Shown piece after piece: positions 10,694 through 22,280 of a stretch of 64,000 nucleotides of DNA. Numbering within the stretch: the first letter of the stretch is position 1; each line of letters opens with the position of its first letter. The DNA is from Zygnema cylindricum (Eukaryota > Streptophyta > Zygnematophyceae > Zygnematales > Zygnemataceae), in the NCBI GenBank assembly GCA_037447655.1, contig JBBHKE010000413.1, forward strand, positions 124,001-188,000. The letters are read 5' to 3'. The translations under genes and the position numbers were made by a program. Below the pieces are notes generated by a model. That model saw only the letters and a list, made by a program, of their open reading frames with translations, searched no databases and was not told where the DNA came from.

Positions 10694-13688
10694 ACAGTAC
10701 TTGTCACTTATACAACATCCCTCTCTACAGAATTTCAATTTTGGGGCAGGTAAGGGTTTTGTCATCATATCTGCCAACATTTTCTCATCAGGTAAGTAGC
10801 TGAGTTTTAGAATTATGCCTTTGACCTTTTCCCTCACAAAGCGCAATTTAATGTCAATATGCTTGCTTTTGAAATGATGACTACGATTAGAAGCAATAGC
10901 AATAGCAGCTTGATTGTTACACCAAATAACTTGAGGACCAGACTGCATAAATTTCAGTTCTTGTAAAAGAGACTTTACCCAAAGAAGTTCCTTAACAGCT
11001 GAGCTAGCTGCCATGTATTCAGCTTCCATGGTGGACTGAGCACTCACCTTTTGGAGCTTGCTTGTCCAGTAGCAAGTACCATTACCGATATTCAGAATGA
11101 ATCCAGTGGTAGAACGTCGGCTTGGCATATCACTATAACTCGCATCGCTCCAGGTGTTGATCTTCACTTCATCTCCTCTAAGAGACAGTCGAAGATCTCG
11201 TGTTCCTGCAAGATATCTCAGAACTCGTTTTGCTGCCTCCCAATCTGATTTCTTCGAATTCTGAAAACTTCGACTCAGAGCTCCAACAACCGCTGCAGAT
11301 TACTTTAAGAAAAGTAGGATTGTTGTGTAGGAAAAACTGCGAAGCAGTTTTTGGGTGTGTTTGAATTATAAGATCATTGTGATCTTTTGGCAGAACTTTG
11401 TGAAATTCTGCATGTGGTTTCTCTAGTGTATATTTTATATTGTGGCAAATTTGCAGACCTAGGGTGTGTCTGGTTTGCTTTGGGCTTCATTTTGAAATTG
11501 GTTGTTTGTGGGATTTCGTGAGAGTTTCCTCTTTACACAATTGATTATCATGGCAACTGCTGGTGCTTCTTCATCTTCTTCAATGGCACCGGCTGCCTCA
11601 AATCAACATCTCTGAGTGAGGTAAATAACTCTTTGACTCTAATCTCTCTCTACTTGAATGCCTAGGATATACTTAGCTTCACCTAAGTCTTTCATTTCAA
11701 ACCTGGCATTCAGAGATGCTTTTATTTTATTTATTTCATTCAATGATTTGCTGATTAGCAGCAGATCATCAACATACAGTGCTACATAAGTCACACCATC
11801 ATCTCGTTCAATGATATAAACAGAGTGATGTGAGCTGATCCTTGTAAAGCCCAAGCTGGTAAAAAACTCATCCAATTTCAAATTCCACTGTCGTGGAGCC
11901 TGTTTCAATCCATACAACGATTTCAACAATTTTGCAGACTAGATTCTCCTTTTCTTTTTCTACATAACCTTTAGGTTTTTTCATATAGATTACTTCCTCT
12001 AAGTCTCCATGCAAGAAGGCAGTTTTAACATCCATTTGATGCAATTCCATATTCTCAATTGGAACTAAGGACAACAAGACTATGACAAAAGGAAACTTGA
12101 CAACAGGAGAGAAGGTTTTCTTTTAGTCTATCCCATCCTTTTGACTAAAACCCTTTGCAACTAGACGAGTTTTATACCTTTCAATGGTGTTGTCTAGGTT
12201 GAGCTTCACTTTAAAGACCCACTTGCATCCAATGGCTTTCCGATCCGATGGAAGCTCCACAAGTTCCCACGTTTGGGCTTCCATGATCGATTTCATCTCA
12301 TCATTTGCAGCTGAGATCGAATGATCCTTTTTAGGAACAAAAAATGCCTCCTGAATGGTAAGAGGCTCCTCAGTGCTTGCAGAAAAAGCATATTGAACTT
12401 GTTCTCCCCTTAAACGAGAACTATGTCTTCTTCCCCCTGGAAAATCTGAGGTTGGAAATGTTGGATACTGAGCTCCACCTTGAGGTCTTGGAAGATGAGG
12501 ATCAACTGTTGTTTATTGTTCAGAAGCTGACGGTCCTCCAGTATTTTGCAAACCTGTAGAAGCTGCAGCAGACTGAAAGGGAATCTGATCGAGGATGACA
12601 TATTCTTGCAGTTTTTCTTTCTTCTCATTCTCATCCATACTAAATATGTCTATGGACTCACTCTCATCCTTTACTTAAATATTTTTAGCAATCTGGATGG
12701 TATGTTTCCGATGACAATAAATTCTATATCCTACAGATATATCAACATATCCCATAAAGATTCCAGGTTTAGACTTTGGACTCAGTTTCCAGTTTGATAG
12801 ATTATCTAGTACAAAGCACTAGCTACCAAAAACTTTAAAGTGAATGACATCTGGTTTTCTGCCAGTCCACACTTCATAAGTTGTCATTCCCTGAACACAT
12901 CTAGTTTCTAATCTGTTCCTCATATATGCTGCAGTTTGGTTCAGCCCAAAATTTAATATCTATTCCTTTATCAGCCATCATAGATTTGACACTCTCAGTT
13001 AGAGTTTTGTTTAGCTTTTCTGAGACTCCATTCTGCTCAAGAGTGTAAGGTACAGTGAACTGGTGAGATATACCATTTTCTTTTAAATAAACAGCAAACT
13101 CATTGGAAGTATATTCACCTCCATTATAAGATCTTAAGGAGAGAATCGATCTACCATGAAGTTTCTCCGCCCACATCCGAAAGTGTTTGAAGTGGGTGAA
13201 GACCTCCTTTTTCTCCTTTATAAAATAGATTCTGCTGAATCTGGAGAAGTCATCTTTGAATGTGACAAAGTATTTGTTGCCAGCAAAAGATGTTACTTTG
13301 GAGGGTCCACACACATCTGAAAGAACAAGTTCTAAGATATTAGTTGCTCTGAAATTTGCAACTTGGGGTAAGGGAAGTTTATAAAGCTTGCCCAAAGAAA
13401 AACCATCACAAATACTTGACTGTTGATGACCAAGCTTAACTCCTTCTACCATATCATTTTTGACCATCTTTTCTTATCTGTCATAATGAACATGACCCAA
13501 CCTTTTATGCCACAAAACATTATCAGATAAGACACTGGAGTAAGCAAAAGAAGATGTATTCACCAGGTCCATCCGGTACAAATTATTTGGGCCTCTAGTT
13601 CCCATTATGGTTACCCTTCCCTCTTTGTTGACTATTTTTTTTCCGTGTTTCTAAAGTATTTAAAAACCTCTACTTTCTGCAACTCATG
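10682..13688 (-). pseudogene. Cop-2 integrase-RT-RNase H, fragmented
   Basis: RNase H (10682-11167) shows WSDASYSDMPSRRSTTGF, MEAEYMAAS, KHIDIKLRFV and LADMMTKPLP, but the usual WCDNQ is WCNNQ, so a likely catalytic Asp is lost. RT (11639-12300) has [15 protein letters not shown] and an intact YVDD (LYVDDLLLIS). Integrase (12901-13467) has CDGFSLGK in place of CDGC and NGGEY preceded by Tyr rather than Asp. About 215 bp between RNase H and RT are replaced by the foreign LTR at 11301-11608. Frames change several times; it is non-functional. Confidence 0.85.
11301..11608 (+). repeat. Partial LTR of another copia family inside Cop-2
   Basis: Foreign sequence between two Cop-2 segments. It probably starts at TGTTGTGTAGG (11321) and ends AATCAACA at 11608. 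It carries ATG 11550 and codes MATAGASSSSSMAPAASNQ plus two bases, the same gag-in-LTR layout as the other families. About 215 bp of Cop-2 is missing at the site and no target duplication is visible, so it arrived with a deletion or was left by recombination. Bases 11301-11320 are unexplained. Confidence 0.65.
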
Positions 13689-14743
13689 TGTAGAAAATAA
13701 TGGTCCATTTTAAGTATTTTATAGGTCTAAATAGAAATATAGAAAGAAGTTGAGGCTGTCTACCTCTAACTTCTTTCTCCAACTCTCAAACTTGTTACAG
13801 TCACTGATAAATTAGAGAGGGAGCTAAAGCCAAGGCTACCTAGGCTATCTCGAGGTTTACGCGAAATTTATATTAGTTAGGGGTTTATTTACTAAAAGGG
13901 TATGTGGCGGCCACAGGATTTGATCTTGGTACGTACCGGCCGACAGACAGCAGTTAGCCGGTAGCCTTAGCCGTTAAGTCTAGAACTAATATTACGTAGT
14001 ATATGGTTTGATATTTATTTAAACATGAATACGTAGGATAAATCATTTAACTGTAATTGTTTAGGGGATACATAGATCCGGTAATGTATAAGTACGGCTT
14101 ACTAAACGGACAAGAAATCAATACCGCACATATGTTTCTTTAGTGAAACAAATACCCCGTATGTATTTATTACGGCTACGATTAAAATCGAATTTAATCG
14201 GACGGCCGGAATTAGCGCTGAGATCGCGGAAGAAGATTTCGGCGGATTGTGGCCATCTCTACATCGGATGACACGTGGCGAAATTACATTGGATGGTGGT
14301 ATCTCCGGAGATTATGGCACCGAATCCGGATATGAGATGAATCGACATTTAGGCCATGTCGTACAATGTCCTTAGATAAAGTACACCGGTAGCTGTACTT
14401 TTGCGTACATAACTCTAATCTGATTGGTTCCATACATCAGTATATAGAGTCTGTGAGAGAGATAGGACTTAGAAAAATTTGGAGATAGGACCCTCTCTCC
14501 CAGAGAGCTTATGTACAAAAGGTCAACTTTGATCCTCCATAACTTACTGCTCAGGGGAGCAAATGCAGAGATTCTTTTTGCTATCGACTCAGCCAAGTCT
14601 TCCTTTCACATGGGTGCAGGTGTTCAGAGTTTTTGTTCGCCAGGGTGGCAGTTGATTTTGCTGAAACACAAAGGGGTCAAAGTTATCTTAGAGGCTCTTG
14701 GAAGCTGTCCACTCTGAGGACTTATGGAGGTCTCAGAGTTACA
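13689..14743 (+). repeat. Cop-3 5' LTR (1055 bp)
   Basis: Starts TGTAGAAAATAATGG and ends GAGTTACA, with TGTA/TACA ends. It aligns over its length with 62025-63059 and over its last third with 16297-16663. The terminal 20 bp carry ATG 14724 and code M-E-V-S-E-L plus CA. Confidence 0.87.
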
Positions 14744-15961
14744 GGTTATGGGCCAACCCTCTAATGTACCAATCTTTAATGGAACTGACTTCATATACTA
14801 GGAAAGTATGATGATAGGAGCTCTATGCGAAAAAAGGTTTTTGGGGATAGTGAGTGGACGGTTGGGGCGTCCATCAAGTCTTGGAATCCCTCCAGGATTT
14901 GGAAGAAGCAGATTCACCTGGAAAGAGGATCCACCTTCAATGGAGGAAACAAAGGAAGGAGAAGTGGTGGACAAAGGAAATGAGAAGGTGGCGACCACAC
15001 CAATAGCAACTGGTTCGGCATTCATGTCACCTATTCGAGGAACGAGGAGAATGATACTGAAACCTGGGACTTCAACAATTTGACGCCAAAGCACTTCATC
15101 CTACGCCATCTCACTCAAGGACTTGCATGTCCTCATTTGCAGGTAGAAAGGGCATCCGATCTTTGGATGGCTCTCATAGAGATGTACCGAAGTGGTACGA
15201 TTCAGCAACAACAGTTGGCTGATCAGAAAGTTAAGGAGTATGTATACAAAGAGGGAGGCATATTCGATTTTTGCAATGAGCTTGCTACACTCTTCATGGA
15301 GCTAGAGAATGCGGGAAAAGATTTTAGTGAAAAAGAAAAGGTTAACTGTTTACTGATGAAGTTACCCGATGAGTTCGAAAACATAGTCAACCGTGTGCAG
15401 GACTTGCCGGACTCAAGGTGGATATGGAACTCAATGGTAGGGATGATTCTCGTTCGGAAGAATACGATTGAGATCCAAAGGGGAAGAAAGAGTAGCCAAG
15501 CCTTGGCAACTGCTACCGATTAGAGGAACAAGGATTCACGGAAACCGGTCGGAAACTATGGAGGGAGGGAGCACAAAAATCAGACCGACGAGTTTGGACT
15601 TAGGGCTCCCAAAGGTTTATGTCATTTTTGTAAGAAACCTGGGCACTATATGGCAGAGTGCACTAAGCTAATCCAGCTTCGGTTAAAGGAGAGGCAGACC
15701 GGTGGTTCCCGGAGAGGAAAGAAAAAGGCCCTTGTGAAACAGGTACATGAGGCGGAATCCAAGGACGAGGACGATGAGCTCATTTTGGATGAGGAGTTGG
15801 AGGCGAAAAACGAGGTCGAAATTCCACGAAGGCAGAAATGTGCCTACGGTGGATTGAAAGGTGAAGCAGGCTGGATTGTAGATTCAGGTGCCTCCATACA
15901 CATGTGTAAGGATACGCACCTGTTCACTAAGATAAGAAATATTCCCACCGTAGAGATAGAG
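14724..15961 (+). pseudogene. Cop-3 gag and protease start, broken
   Basis: From ATG 14724 the frame reads through the primer site to N-G-T-D-F-I-Y and a TAG at 14799-14801, where relatives have Trp, then continues in frame. The gag core lies at 15080-15523 (LTQGLACPHLQVERASDLWM; LLMKLPDEFENIVNRVQDLP). The knuckle CHFCKKPGHYMAEC (CX2CX4HX4C) is near 15617-15660, in a different frame from the core. Protease has GWIVDSGASIHMC near 15870-15905. Homology stops at 15961 inside the protease domain. There is at least one stop and two frame changes. Confidence 0.82.
14744..14758 (+). other. Cop-3 primer-binding site, initiator tRNA-Met anticodon type
   Basis: GGTTATGGGCCAACC, directly after the LTR, matches 14 of 15 bases of the expected complement GGTTATGGGCCCACC. 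It is read in gag as V-M-G-Q-P. Confidence 0.85.
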
Positions 15962-16063
15962 TGAAGATGATTTTGAAAGTTTAGATGGCTAGGATGTTCT
16001 CATCACCACTGATAGGAGGGTAGGGGCATGAGATAGAGATGCCACCCTTATAAAGAATAGAAT
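15962..16063 (+). other. Unassigned end of left contig
   Basis: Starts abruptly after the Cop-3 protease homology with TGAAGATGATTTTGAAAG. No similarity to other parts of the window seen; no coding signal. Confidence 0.5.
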
Positions 16064-16073
16064 NNNNNNNNNN
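16064..16073. other. Assembly gap (10 N)
   Basis: Fixed-size N run marking a scaffold join; true distance and even adjacency are unknown. Confidence 0.98.
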
Positions 16074-16296
16074 ATAGATGACTACATGCCTTGATTAGTC
16101 TAATCTCAAGACATGTGTTTTCATGTCAACGGCCACATGGAATATTTGTTTGTAACATGCTGTACCGGATTTACAGGTGTGCACCTTATAGGCCTAAGCG
16201 AGGAAATTAGGAGGCTCTACGGCGCGAGGTTACAATGTAGCGGTGCACAGTAGGCTACACCGCTACGGGTGTTTGGCGACTTAAGAGGTAGGTTAT
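16074..16296. other. Unassigned start of middle contig, with a small hairpin
   Basis: Not similar to the matching part of the Cop-3 LTR. It may be 3' internal sequence of the nested Cop-3. It contains a perfect 9-bp inverted repeat GTAGCGGTG / CACCGCTAC (16237-16245 and 16258-16266, 12-base loop). Confidence 0.5.
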
Positions 16297-16663
16297 AAGG
16301 TACACCGGCAACTGTACTTTTGTGTACAGAACTCTAATCTGATTAGTTCCGTACATCAGTAGATAGAGTCTGTGAGAGAGATAGGACTTAGAAAAATTAG
16401 AAGATAGGACCCTCTCTCCCAGAGAGCTTCTGTACAAAAGGTCAACTTTGACCCTCTATAACTTACTGCTCAGGGGAGCAAATTCAGAGATTCTTTTTGC
16501 TATCGACTCAGGGGAGTCTTGCCTTCACAAGGGTGAAGGTGGTTAGAGTTTTTGTCTGCCAGGGTGGCAGTTATTTTTGTTTAAACACAAAGGGGTCAGG
16601 ATTATCCTAGAGGCTTCTTGGAAGCTCTCCACTTTGAGGACTTATGGAGGTCTCAGAGTTTCA
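16297..16663 (+). repeat. Cop-3 3' LTR, last third, joined to Cop-4R
   Basis: Closely similar to the last part of the LTR at 62025-63059 and slightly less so to 13689-14743. Ends GAGTTTCA at 16663, then Cop-4 RNase H sequence begins. It retains ATG 16644 and 20 bp of gag coding in the same phase. The first two thirds of the LTR are absent. Confidence 0.82.
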
Positions 16664-17450
16664 AGAGCTTCCATGGTTGACTAAGCAGTCACCTTTTGGA
16701 GCTTGCTTGTTCAGCAGAAAGTACCATTATTGATCTTCAAAATGAATACAGTGGTAGAACATCGGCTTGGCATATCACCATAACTCGCATCGCTCCAGGT
16801 GTTGATCTTCACTTCATCTCCTCCAAGAGACAGTCGGAGATCTCGTGTTCCTGGAAGATATCAGAGAACTCGTTTTGCTGCCTCCCAATCTGATATTTTC
16901 GGATTTTGAAGACTACAACTCAAAGCTCCAACAACCGCTGCAATATCAAGACAAGTGCAGTTCATAAAGTAGATAAGACTCCCAACAATTTTTTGGTAGG
17001 GAATCGTGGACATGAAGTCTGACTCCTTTGGTTCCATATCATCTTCGAGGGTCATTCCTCCATCTGTTTCCTTTCCTTGCACCTTTTGCGTGAACTCCAT
17101 AGGAGTGGCACTCCCTTTTGCATCTATCATGCCAAATCTTTCAAGTACATTTCCAATGACCTCTCTCTGGGTGAGGTAAATAACTCTCTACCTCCTATCT
17201 CTCTCTACTTGAATGCGTAGGATATACTTAGCTTCACCTTACTCTTTCATTTCAAACCTGGCATTCAGAGCTACCTTTATCATATTTATCTCATTGAATG
17301 ATTTGCTGATTACTAGCAGATCATCTATATACATTGCTACATAAATCACACCATCATATCCTTCCATGACATAAACAGAGTGATTTGACCTGATCCTTGT
17401 AAAGCCCAAGCTGGTAAGAAACTCATCCAACTTCAAATTCCACTGTCGTG

Positions 17451-17520
17451 GAGCCTGTTTCAATCCATACAATGATTTCAAAAGTGAGCCTGTTTCAATC
17501 CATACAATGATTTCAAAAGT
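17451..17520. repeat. 35-bp perfect tandem duplication in Cop-4R RT
   Basis: Two identical 35-base units starting GAGCCTGTTTCAATCC (17451-17485, 17486-17520). Cop-2 has one copy. The length is not a multiple of three, so it is a direct cause of frameshift in RT. Confidence 0.95.
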
Positions 17521-20440
17521 TTACACACTAGATTTCCCTTTCCCTTTTCTACATAACCTTTAGGTTGTTTCATATAGATTACTTCATCTAAGTCTCCCTG
17601 CAAGAAGGCAGTTTTAACATCCATTTGATGGAAATCCATATTCTCAATTGCAGCTAAGGACAGCAAGACTCTGACCGTAGGAAACCTGACAACATGAGAG
17701 AAGGTTTCCTCATAGTCTATTCCTTCTTTTTGACTATAACCCTTTGCAACCAGACAAGCTTTATACCTATCAATGGCGTTGTCTGCGTTGATCTTCACTT
17801 TGAAGACCCACGTGCAACCAATGGTTTTCTGATCTGGTGGAAGCTCCACAAGTTCCAACGTTTAGGCTTCCATGATCAATCTCATCTCATCATTTGCAAA
17901 CTTAGATCCAATGATTATTTTTAGGAACAGAAAATGCCTCTTGAATGGTAATAGGCTTCTGGGTGCTTGCAAAAAAAACATATTGAACTTGTTCTCCCCT
18001 TAATCAAGAACTCTTTCTTCTCCCCCCCGTAAAATCTGAGGCTAGAACTGTCGGATACCGAGCTCCACCTTGAGGTCTTCGAATGAGATGATCAACTGCT
18101 GTTTGTTGTTGAATGCCTCATGGTTCTCCAGTATTTTGCACTCTTGTAAAAGAAGAAGTAGAAGCTGCAGCAGACTGAAAGGGAATCTGATCCAAGATGA
18201 CATATTCTTGTAGTTTTTCTTTCTTCTTGTTCTCATCCATACTAAATACATCTATGGACTCACTCGTATCCTAAACTTGAATATTTCTATCAATCTTGAT
18301 GGTATGTTTCTGAGGAGAATAAATCCTATATCTTACAGATTCATCATTATATCCCATAAAGATTCCAGGCTTAGACTTTGGACTCAGTTTCCTGTTTAGT
18401 AGATTATCTAGTACAAAGCACTTGCTACCAAAAACTCTGAAGTGACTGACATCTGGTTTTCTAACAGTCCACACTTCATACGGTGTCATTCCCTAAATAG
18501 ATCTAGTTTCTAATCTGTTTCTAATATATGCTGCAGTTTGGTAAGCTTCAGCCCAAAGTTTAATATCTATTCGTTTATTAGCCATCAGAGATTTGACGCT
18601 CTCAGTTAGAGTTATGTTTAGCCTTTCTGAGACTCCATTCAGCTCAAGAGTGTAAGGCACAGTGAACTGGTGAGATATACCATTTTCTTTTAAATAAGCA
18701 ACAAATTCATTAGAAGCATATTCACCTACATTATCAGATCTTAAAGAGAGAATCGATCTACCATGAAGTTTCTCCGCCCAGATCCGAAAGTGTTTGAAGT
18801 GGGTGAAGACCTCCTTTTTTTCCTTCATAAAATAGATTCTGCTGAATCTGGAGAAGTCATCTGTAAATGTGACCAAGTATTTGTTCCCAGCAAGAGATGG
18901 TACTTTGGAGGGTCCCCACACATCTGAATGAACAAGTTCTAAGATATTAGACGCTCTGAAATCTGCAGCTTGGGGTAAGGGAAGTTTATGAAGCTTGCCC
19001 AAAGCACAACCATCACAAATACTTGACTGTTGCTGACCAAGCTTAACTCGTTGTACCATATCATTTTTTACCATCTTTTCGAATCTATCATAATAAACAT
19101 GACCTAACCTCTTATGCCACAAAACATTATCCGATAAGAAACTAGAGTAAGCAAAAGAAGATGTATTCACCAGGTCCATCTGGTTGAAATTTTTTGGGCC
19201 TCTAGTTCCCATTACGGCTACCCTTCCCTCTTTGCTGACTATTTTCTTTCCTTGTTTCTGAAGTATTTCAAAACCTCTACTTTTTGCAAATGAGGTAGAA
19301 AATAAGTTCTTTTTGAACTGAGGAATATACAATACATCATAGAGAGTTCTAAGAACTGCTTGTCGATATATCTCACATATAAGGAAGACGGTTCCTTGAG
19401 CCTTTGCTTCAACTGTGGAACCAGAAGCATAACAATTCTGCCTTGTTGGAATAGGTTGCAAATCTGTGAACGAAACTTTGTTCCAGCACATATGAGATGA
19501 GCTTCCTGAGTCCATGATCCACCCGTGGTCTTTGTCTCCCTCGATCAGTTTTGCAAGGGCAAAGAATTCTTTGTCATCAGTTTTTGGAAAATTGACAACA
19601 TCTGGCGCCTTTCGCTTGTCAAATGATTCTGATCTCGGCGTATCAGCTGAAAATGCTTCGGTTTTGGAAGAAAGAGTCGGTGGTGTGTGTGGTGTCTTTT
19701 AGGGGGTGTACATTCCTTTTGGCCTCCATCCATTTCTGGACATACCTGTCTCACAAGCTTTAAAAAACTTAGGACACTGTTTGTACAGATGTCCTTGATT
19801 GTAACAGTAGACACACTTGTTATAAGGTTGAAAACCTTGGTACCCTTGAGATCTGTTTCCTTAATACTGTGCATTAAAAGCTACAGATGATTTTCCTGGA
19901 TTATAAGTTGCTATATTGGATTCCTCCTCTAACACTAGTTCTATAGTTGTTGCTAAGTTCCAAGCTGACTTATCCAACTTTCTCAAATTTGCCGAGGCTC
20001 CTTTATATTCCTCAGGAAGACCTCGCATAAGAGTCATAGCCTGATGATAAGGGGAGAAGTTCCCCTTTGAATATGAATTTTCTGCCAACAAAAGCCTAAG
20101 ACCATTCCAATATTCAGCCATGCTACCTCCTGTATATCTATAATCATAAATATTCCTAGCTGTGATAATTTCATGTTGGTCATTAGCTTTCAAATAGATG
20201 GTTTTCAACGAAGACCAGATTTTTGATGCCTTTTTTATTTTGATATGTGACATAAGTAAATCTTATGAGAACATTAACTTCAACAAATGCAGAGCTTGCT
20301 GATTTTTCCCATTATAGGACGTTTCAGTTTCTGCAAGGCTGCCATCAACTACATCAAACAATTTAACCTGAGTGAAATAAGACTCAACCAGATCAAACTA
20401 ATAGATGTATTTCCTTCCATCAAAAAATGGGATCCGTGAG

Positions 20441-20455
20441 GGTGGGCCAGTGATT
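20441..20455 (-). other. Cop-4 primer-binding site, degenerate
   Basis: Next to the LTR on the minus strand, AATCACTGGCCCACC keeps the GGCCCACC half of the initiator-tRNA-Met complement (10 of 15 bases). It is read in gag as I-T-G-P. Confidence 0.6.
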
Positions 20456-21336
20456 TGTTGTTCTGTGACTGCCACACCAACAGAGGATGAAGATGATGCA
20501 AGAATAGACATCACAGAATTCAGATAAGCAAGAAGCTATCACAGATGCTCAAAAAAGAACACACAACTTTGGAACACAGCCAAAGATAATTTAGCCAACC
20601 AAATGGCCTACAAATCTGATACAATGCAGATAATACACAAAGGAACACAAGTGCAAACTTACACAGAAATCAGCAATCAGATCACAGAGATATTCTCAGT
20701 CAACTGATATCAATAGTGACACAGCATAATTTTGACACAACAAGTTCCTAATTCTGAAATGCCTAAGTCCTATATTTATACCTAAAATATCTATTATTCT
20801 AAGAGTTAGCAATCACTCACTACCCTTACTAAGCAGAGAAGACATACAAGCCATGTATCAATAATATCTATTTTCTGAAACTATGATACCTGAATATGTC
20901 AAAGTATGTCATACAGAATGAATCTGAACTGAGACAAAATCAAACAAAACAAGTTTCTCTACAAACTAGAGATAAGTAACGTCACAATATACTGTGTATA
21001 AACACGTTAAGTAATTATAGACGTGGTTCTGGATGACCACCTTCTGTTGGAAGCAAATCTTCACCGTCAATCATTTAGAAGTTTCATCCAAGATGAAACT
21101 TTTATATGACGCCTCGGTCTTTATAGTATGTCTGAATAGTACGAACGGATCTTTATAGAGTGTCTCAATTACCGACGCATGTCCTAAAGTGTGTCAAACC
21201 ATGAACTCCCACACTGTTCACAGTAACATTAATTTTGGTTCATAGTGAACCAGATTTTCAGAAAATATTCTAAGTATAGAGAAGACACTTCCCTCACCTA
21301 TGAAGCTTAGTGAGGACTAAAGATTTCAAAACAACA
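20456..21336 (-). repeat. Cop-4R 5' LTR (881 bp)
   Basis: TGTTGTTCTG to CAAAACAACA with matching terminal inverted repeats. Very similar to 60800-61681 (882 bp), its proposed partner. The flank after 21336 is satellite beginning CTTAG. Confidence 0.9.
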
Positions 21337-22152
21337 CTTAGCCCTAACAAAAATTGTTTCCCAACTTACACAAACTGTTAACGATAACAAGAATTTATAT
21401 CAAAATTACAGAAACACTTAGCGATAACAGGAATGGTTATCTAAATTACATAAATTGTTACCGATAACAGGAATTATAATCAAAATTACACAAAATATTA
21501 GCGATAACAAGAATAATTACCTAAATTACACAAACAATTAGCGATAAAAAGAATTATTACCTAAATTATAGAAACAGTTAGCTATAACAGGAATTGTTAT
21601 CTAAATTACACAAATTGTTAGCGATAACAAGAATTGTTACCTAAATTACACAAACAATTAGCGATAACAGGAATTGTTACCTAAATTACACAAAAAGTAA
21701 GCAATAACAACAAATGTTATCTAACTTACAAAAACTGTTAGCGATAACAAGAATTGTTACCTAAATTACACAAGCAGTTAGCTATAACAAGAATTGTTAA
21801 TTTACTTACACAAACTGTTAGCTCTAACAAAAATTGTTACCTAAATTACACAAACAGTTAGTGATAACAAAAATTGTTATCTAAATTACACAAAATGTTG
21901 GCAATAACAAGAATTGATATCTAATTTACAAAAAAACAGTTAGCGATTACAAGAATTGTTATCTAAATTACACAAATAAATAGCAAAAACAAGAATTGTT
22001 ACCTAAATAAGAAAAACAGTTTGTGATAACAATAATTGCTATCTAAATTACACAAACAACTAGCGCTAATAGGAATTGTTACCTAAATTACAAAAACAGT
22101 TAGCGATAACAAGAATTACTACCTTAATTATACAAACAGTTAGTGATAACAA

Positions 22153-22280
22153 TGTTGATATTTGGGTATTTTCTAGGTCTTTATTAGATAGAAAAGAGTA
22201 GAGGCAGTCTGCCCCTGACTCCCTTCTCCAAGCCCCCACACTTGTCGTAGTCACTGAAGGCTGGAAAGGGAGCTAGAGCG
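22153..22280 (+). repeat. Terminal fragment of a Cop-3-type LTR inside the satellite
   Basis: Starts TGTTGATATTTGGGTATTTT and follows the first 130 bp or so of the Cop-3 LTRs (GAGGCAGTCT, GTAGTCACTGA, GGGAGCTAGAG). It is divergent from both long copies. Satellite resumes at 22281 about 9 bp further into the monomer, so the insertion or rearrangement removed a few bases; no target duplication. Confidence 0.8.

Larger units (their letters stand above)
9797..13688 (-). mobile_element. Ty1/copia Cop-2, 3' part, gag and 5' LTR missing
   Basis: Minus-strand copia of the same family as Cop-4: 3' LTR at 9797-10676, then RNase H, RT and integrase in the order expected on the minus strand. It is interrupted at 11301-11608 by a partial LTR and cut at 13689 by the Cop-3 LTR. 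Protease, gag and 5' LTR do not reappear on the other side of Cop-3, so that part was lost or lies across the assembly gap. Confidence 0.88.
13689..16063 (+). mobile_element. Ty1/copia Cop-3, 5' part (LTR, gag, start of protease)
   Basis: Plus-strand copia inserted in Cop-2. The 5' LTR 13689-14743 is followed at once by the primer-binding site, gag and protease start; homology ends at 15961 and the contig ends at the N gap. Its family also supplies the LTR pieces at 16297-16663 and 62025-63059, the satellite fragment at 22153-22280 and the protease pieces at 9721 and 63380. Confidence 0.85.
16664..20511 (-). pseudogene. Cop-4R gag-pol, fragmented
   Basis: Gag starts at ATG 20511 inside the LTR and reads through the primer site to PSRIPFFDGRKYIY, then TAG at 20398-20400 where relatives have Trp. 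Gag core is at 19861-20253. Protease and integrase form one open stretch (18493-19515): MDSGSSSHMCWNK, HKRLGHVYYDR, CDGCALGK, HSDVWGP, and DNVGEY where DNGGEY is usual. RT (17239-17858) has GCTWVFKVK and a YIDD variant (MYIDDLLVIS); a 35-bp tandem duplication at 17451-17520 breaks its frame. The RNase H start (16861-17130) has GSLIYFMNCT and is cut at 16664. Confidence 0.85.
16664..21336 (-). mobile_element. Ty1/copia Cop-4R, 5' part of an element split at RNase H
   Basis: Minus-strand copia, same family as Cop-2. From left to right: interrupted RNase H, RT, integrase, protease, gag, 5' LTR. The RNase H end and 3' LTR are missing at the left, replaced by the Cop-3 LTR. The complementary missing portion, broken at the same place by the same family, is at 60800-62024 (Cop-4L). 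The 5' LTR abuts satellite at 21337. Confidence 0.87.

Noticed and set aside
16237-16266. 9-bp hairpin as a terminator or small RNA
   Set aside because: A single short stem in unassigned sequence, with no transcript context and no second copy.
21341-21347. CCCTAA, a telomere-type word, at the Cop-4R/satellite junction
   Set aside because: Single occurrence; it is a variant of the satellite GCGCTAAC or GCGATAAC and not a telomeric tract.
22066-22254. Minus-strand 62-codon ORF across satellite and LTR fragment
   Set aside because: It spans the junction of two unrelated repeats, and half of its residues are translated satellite; a chance frame.
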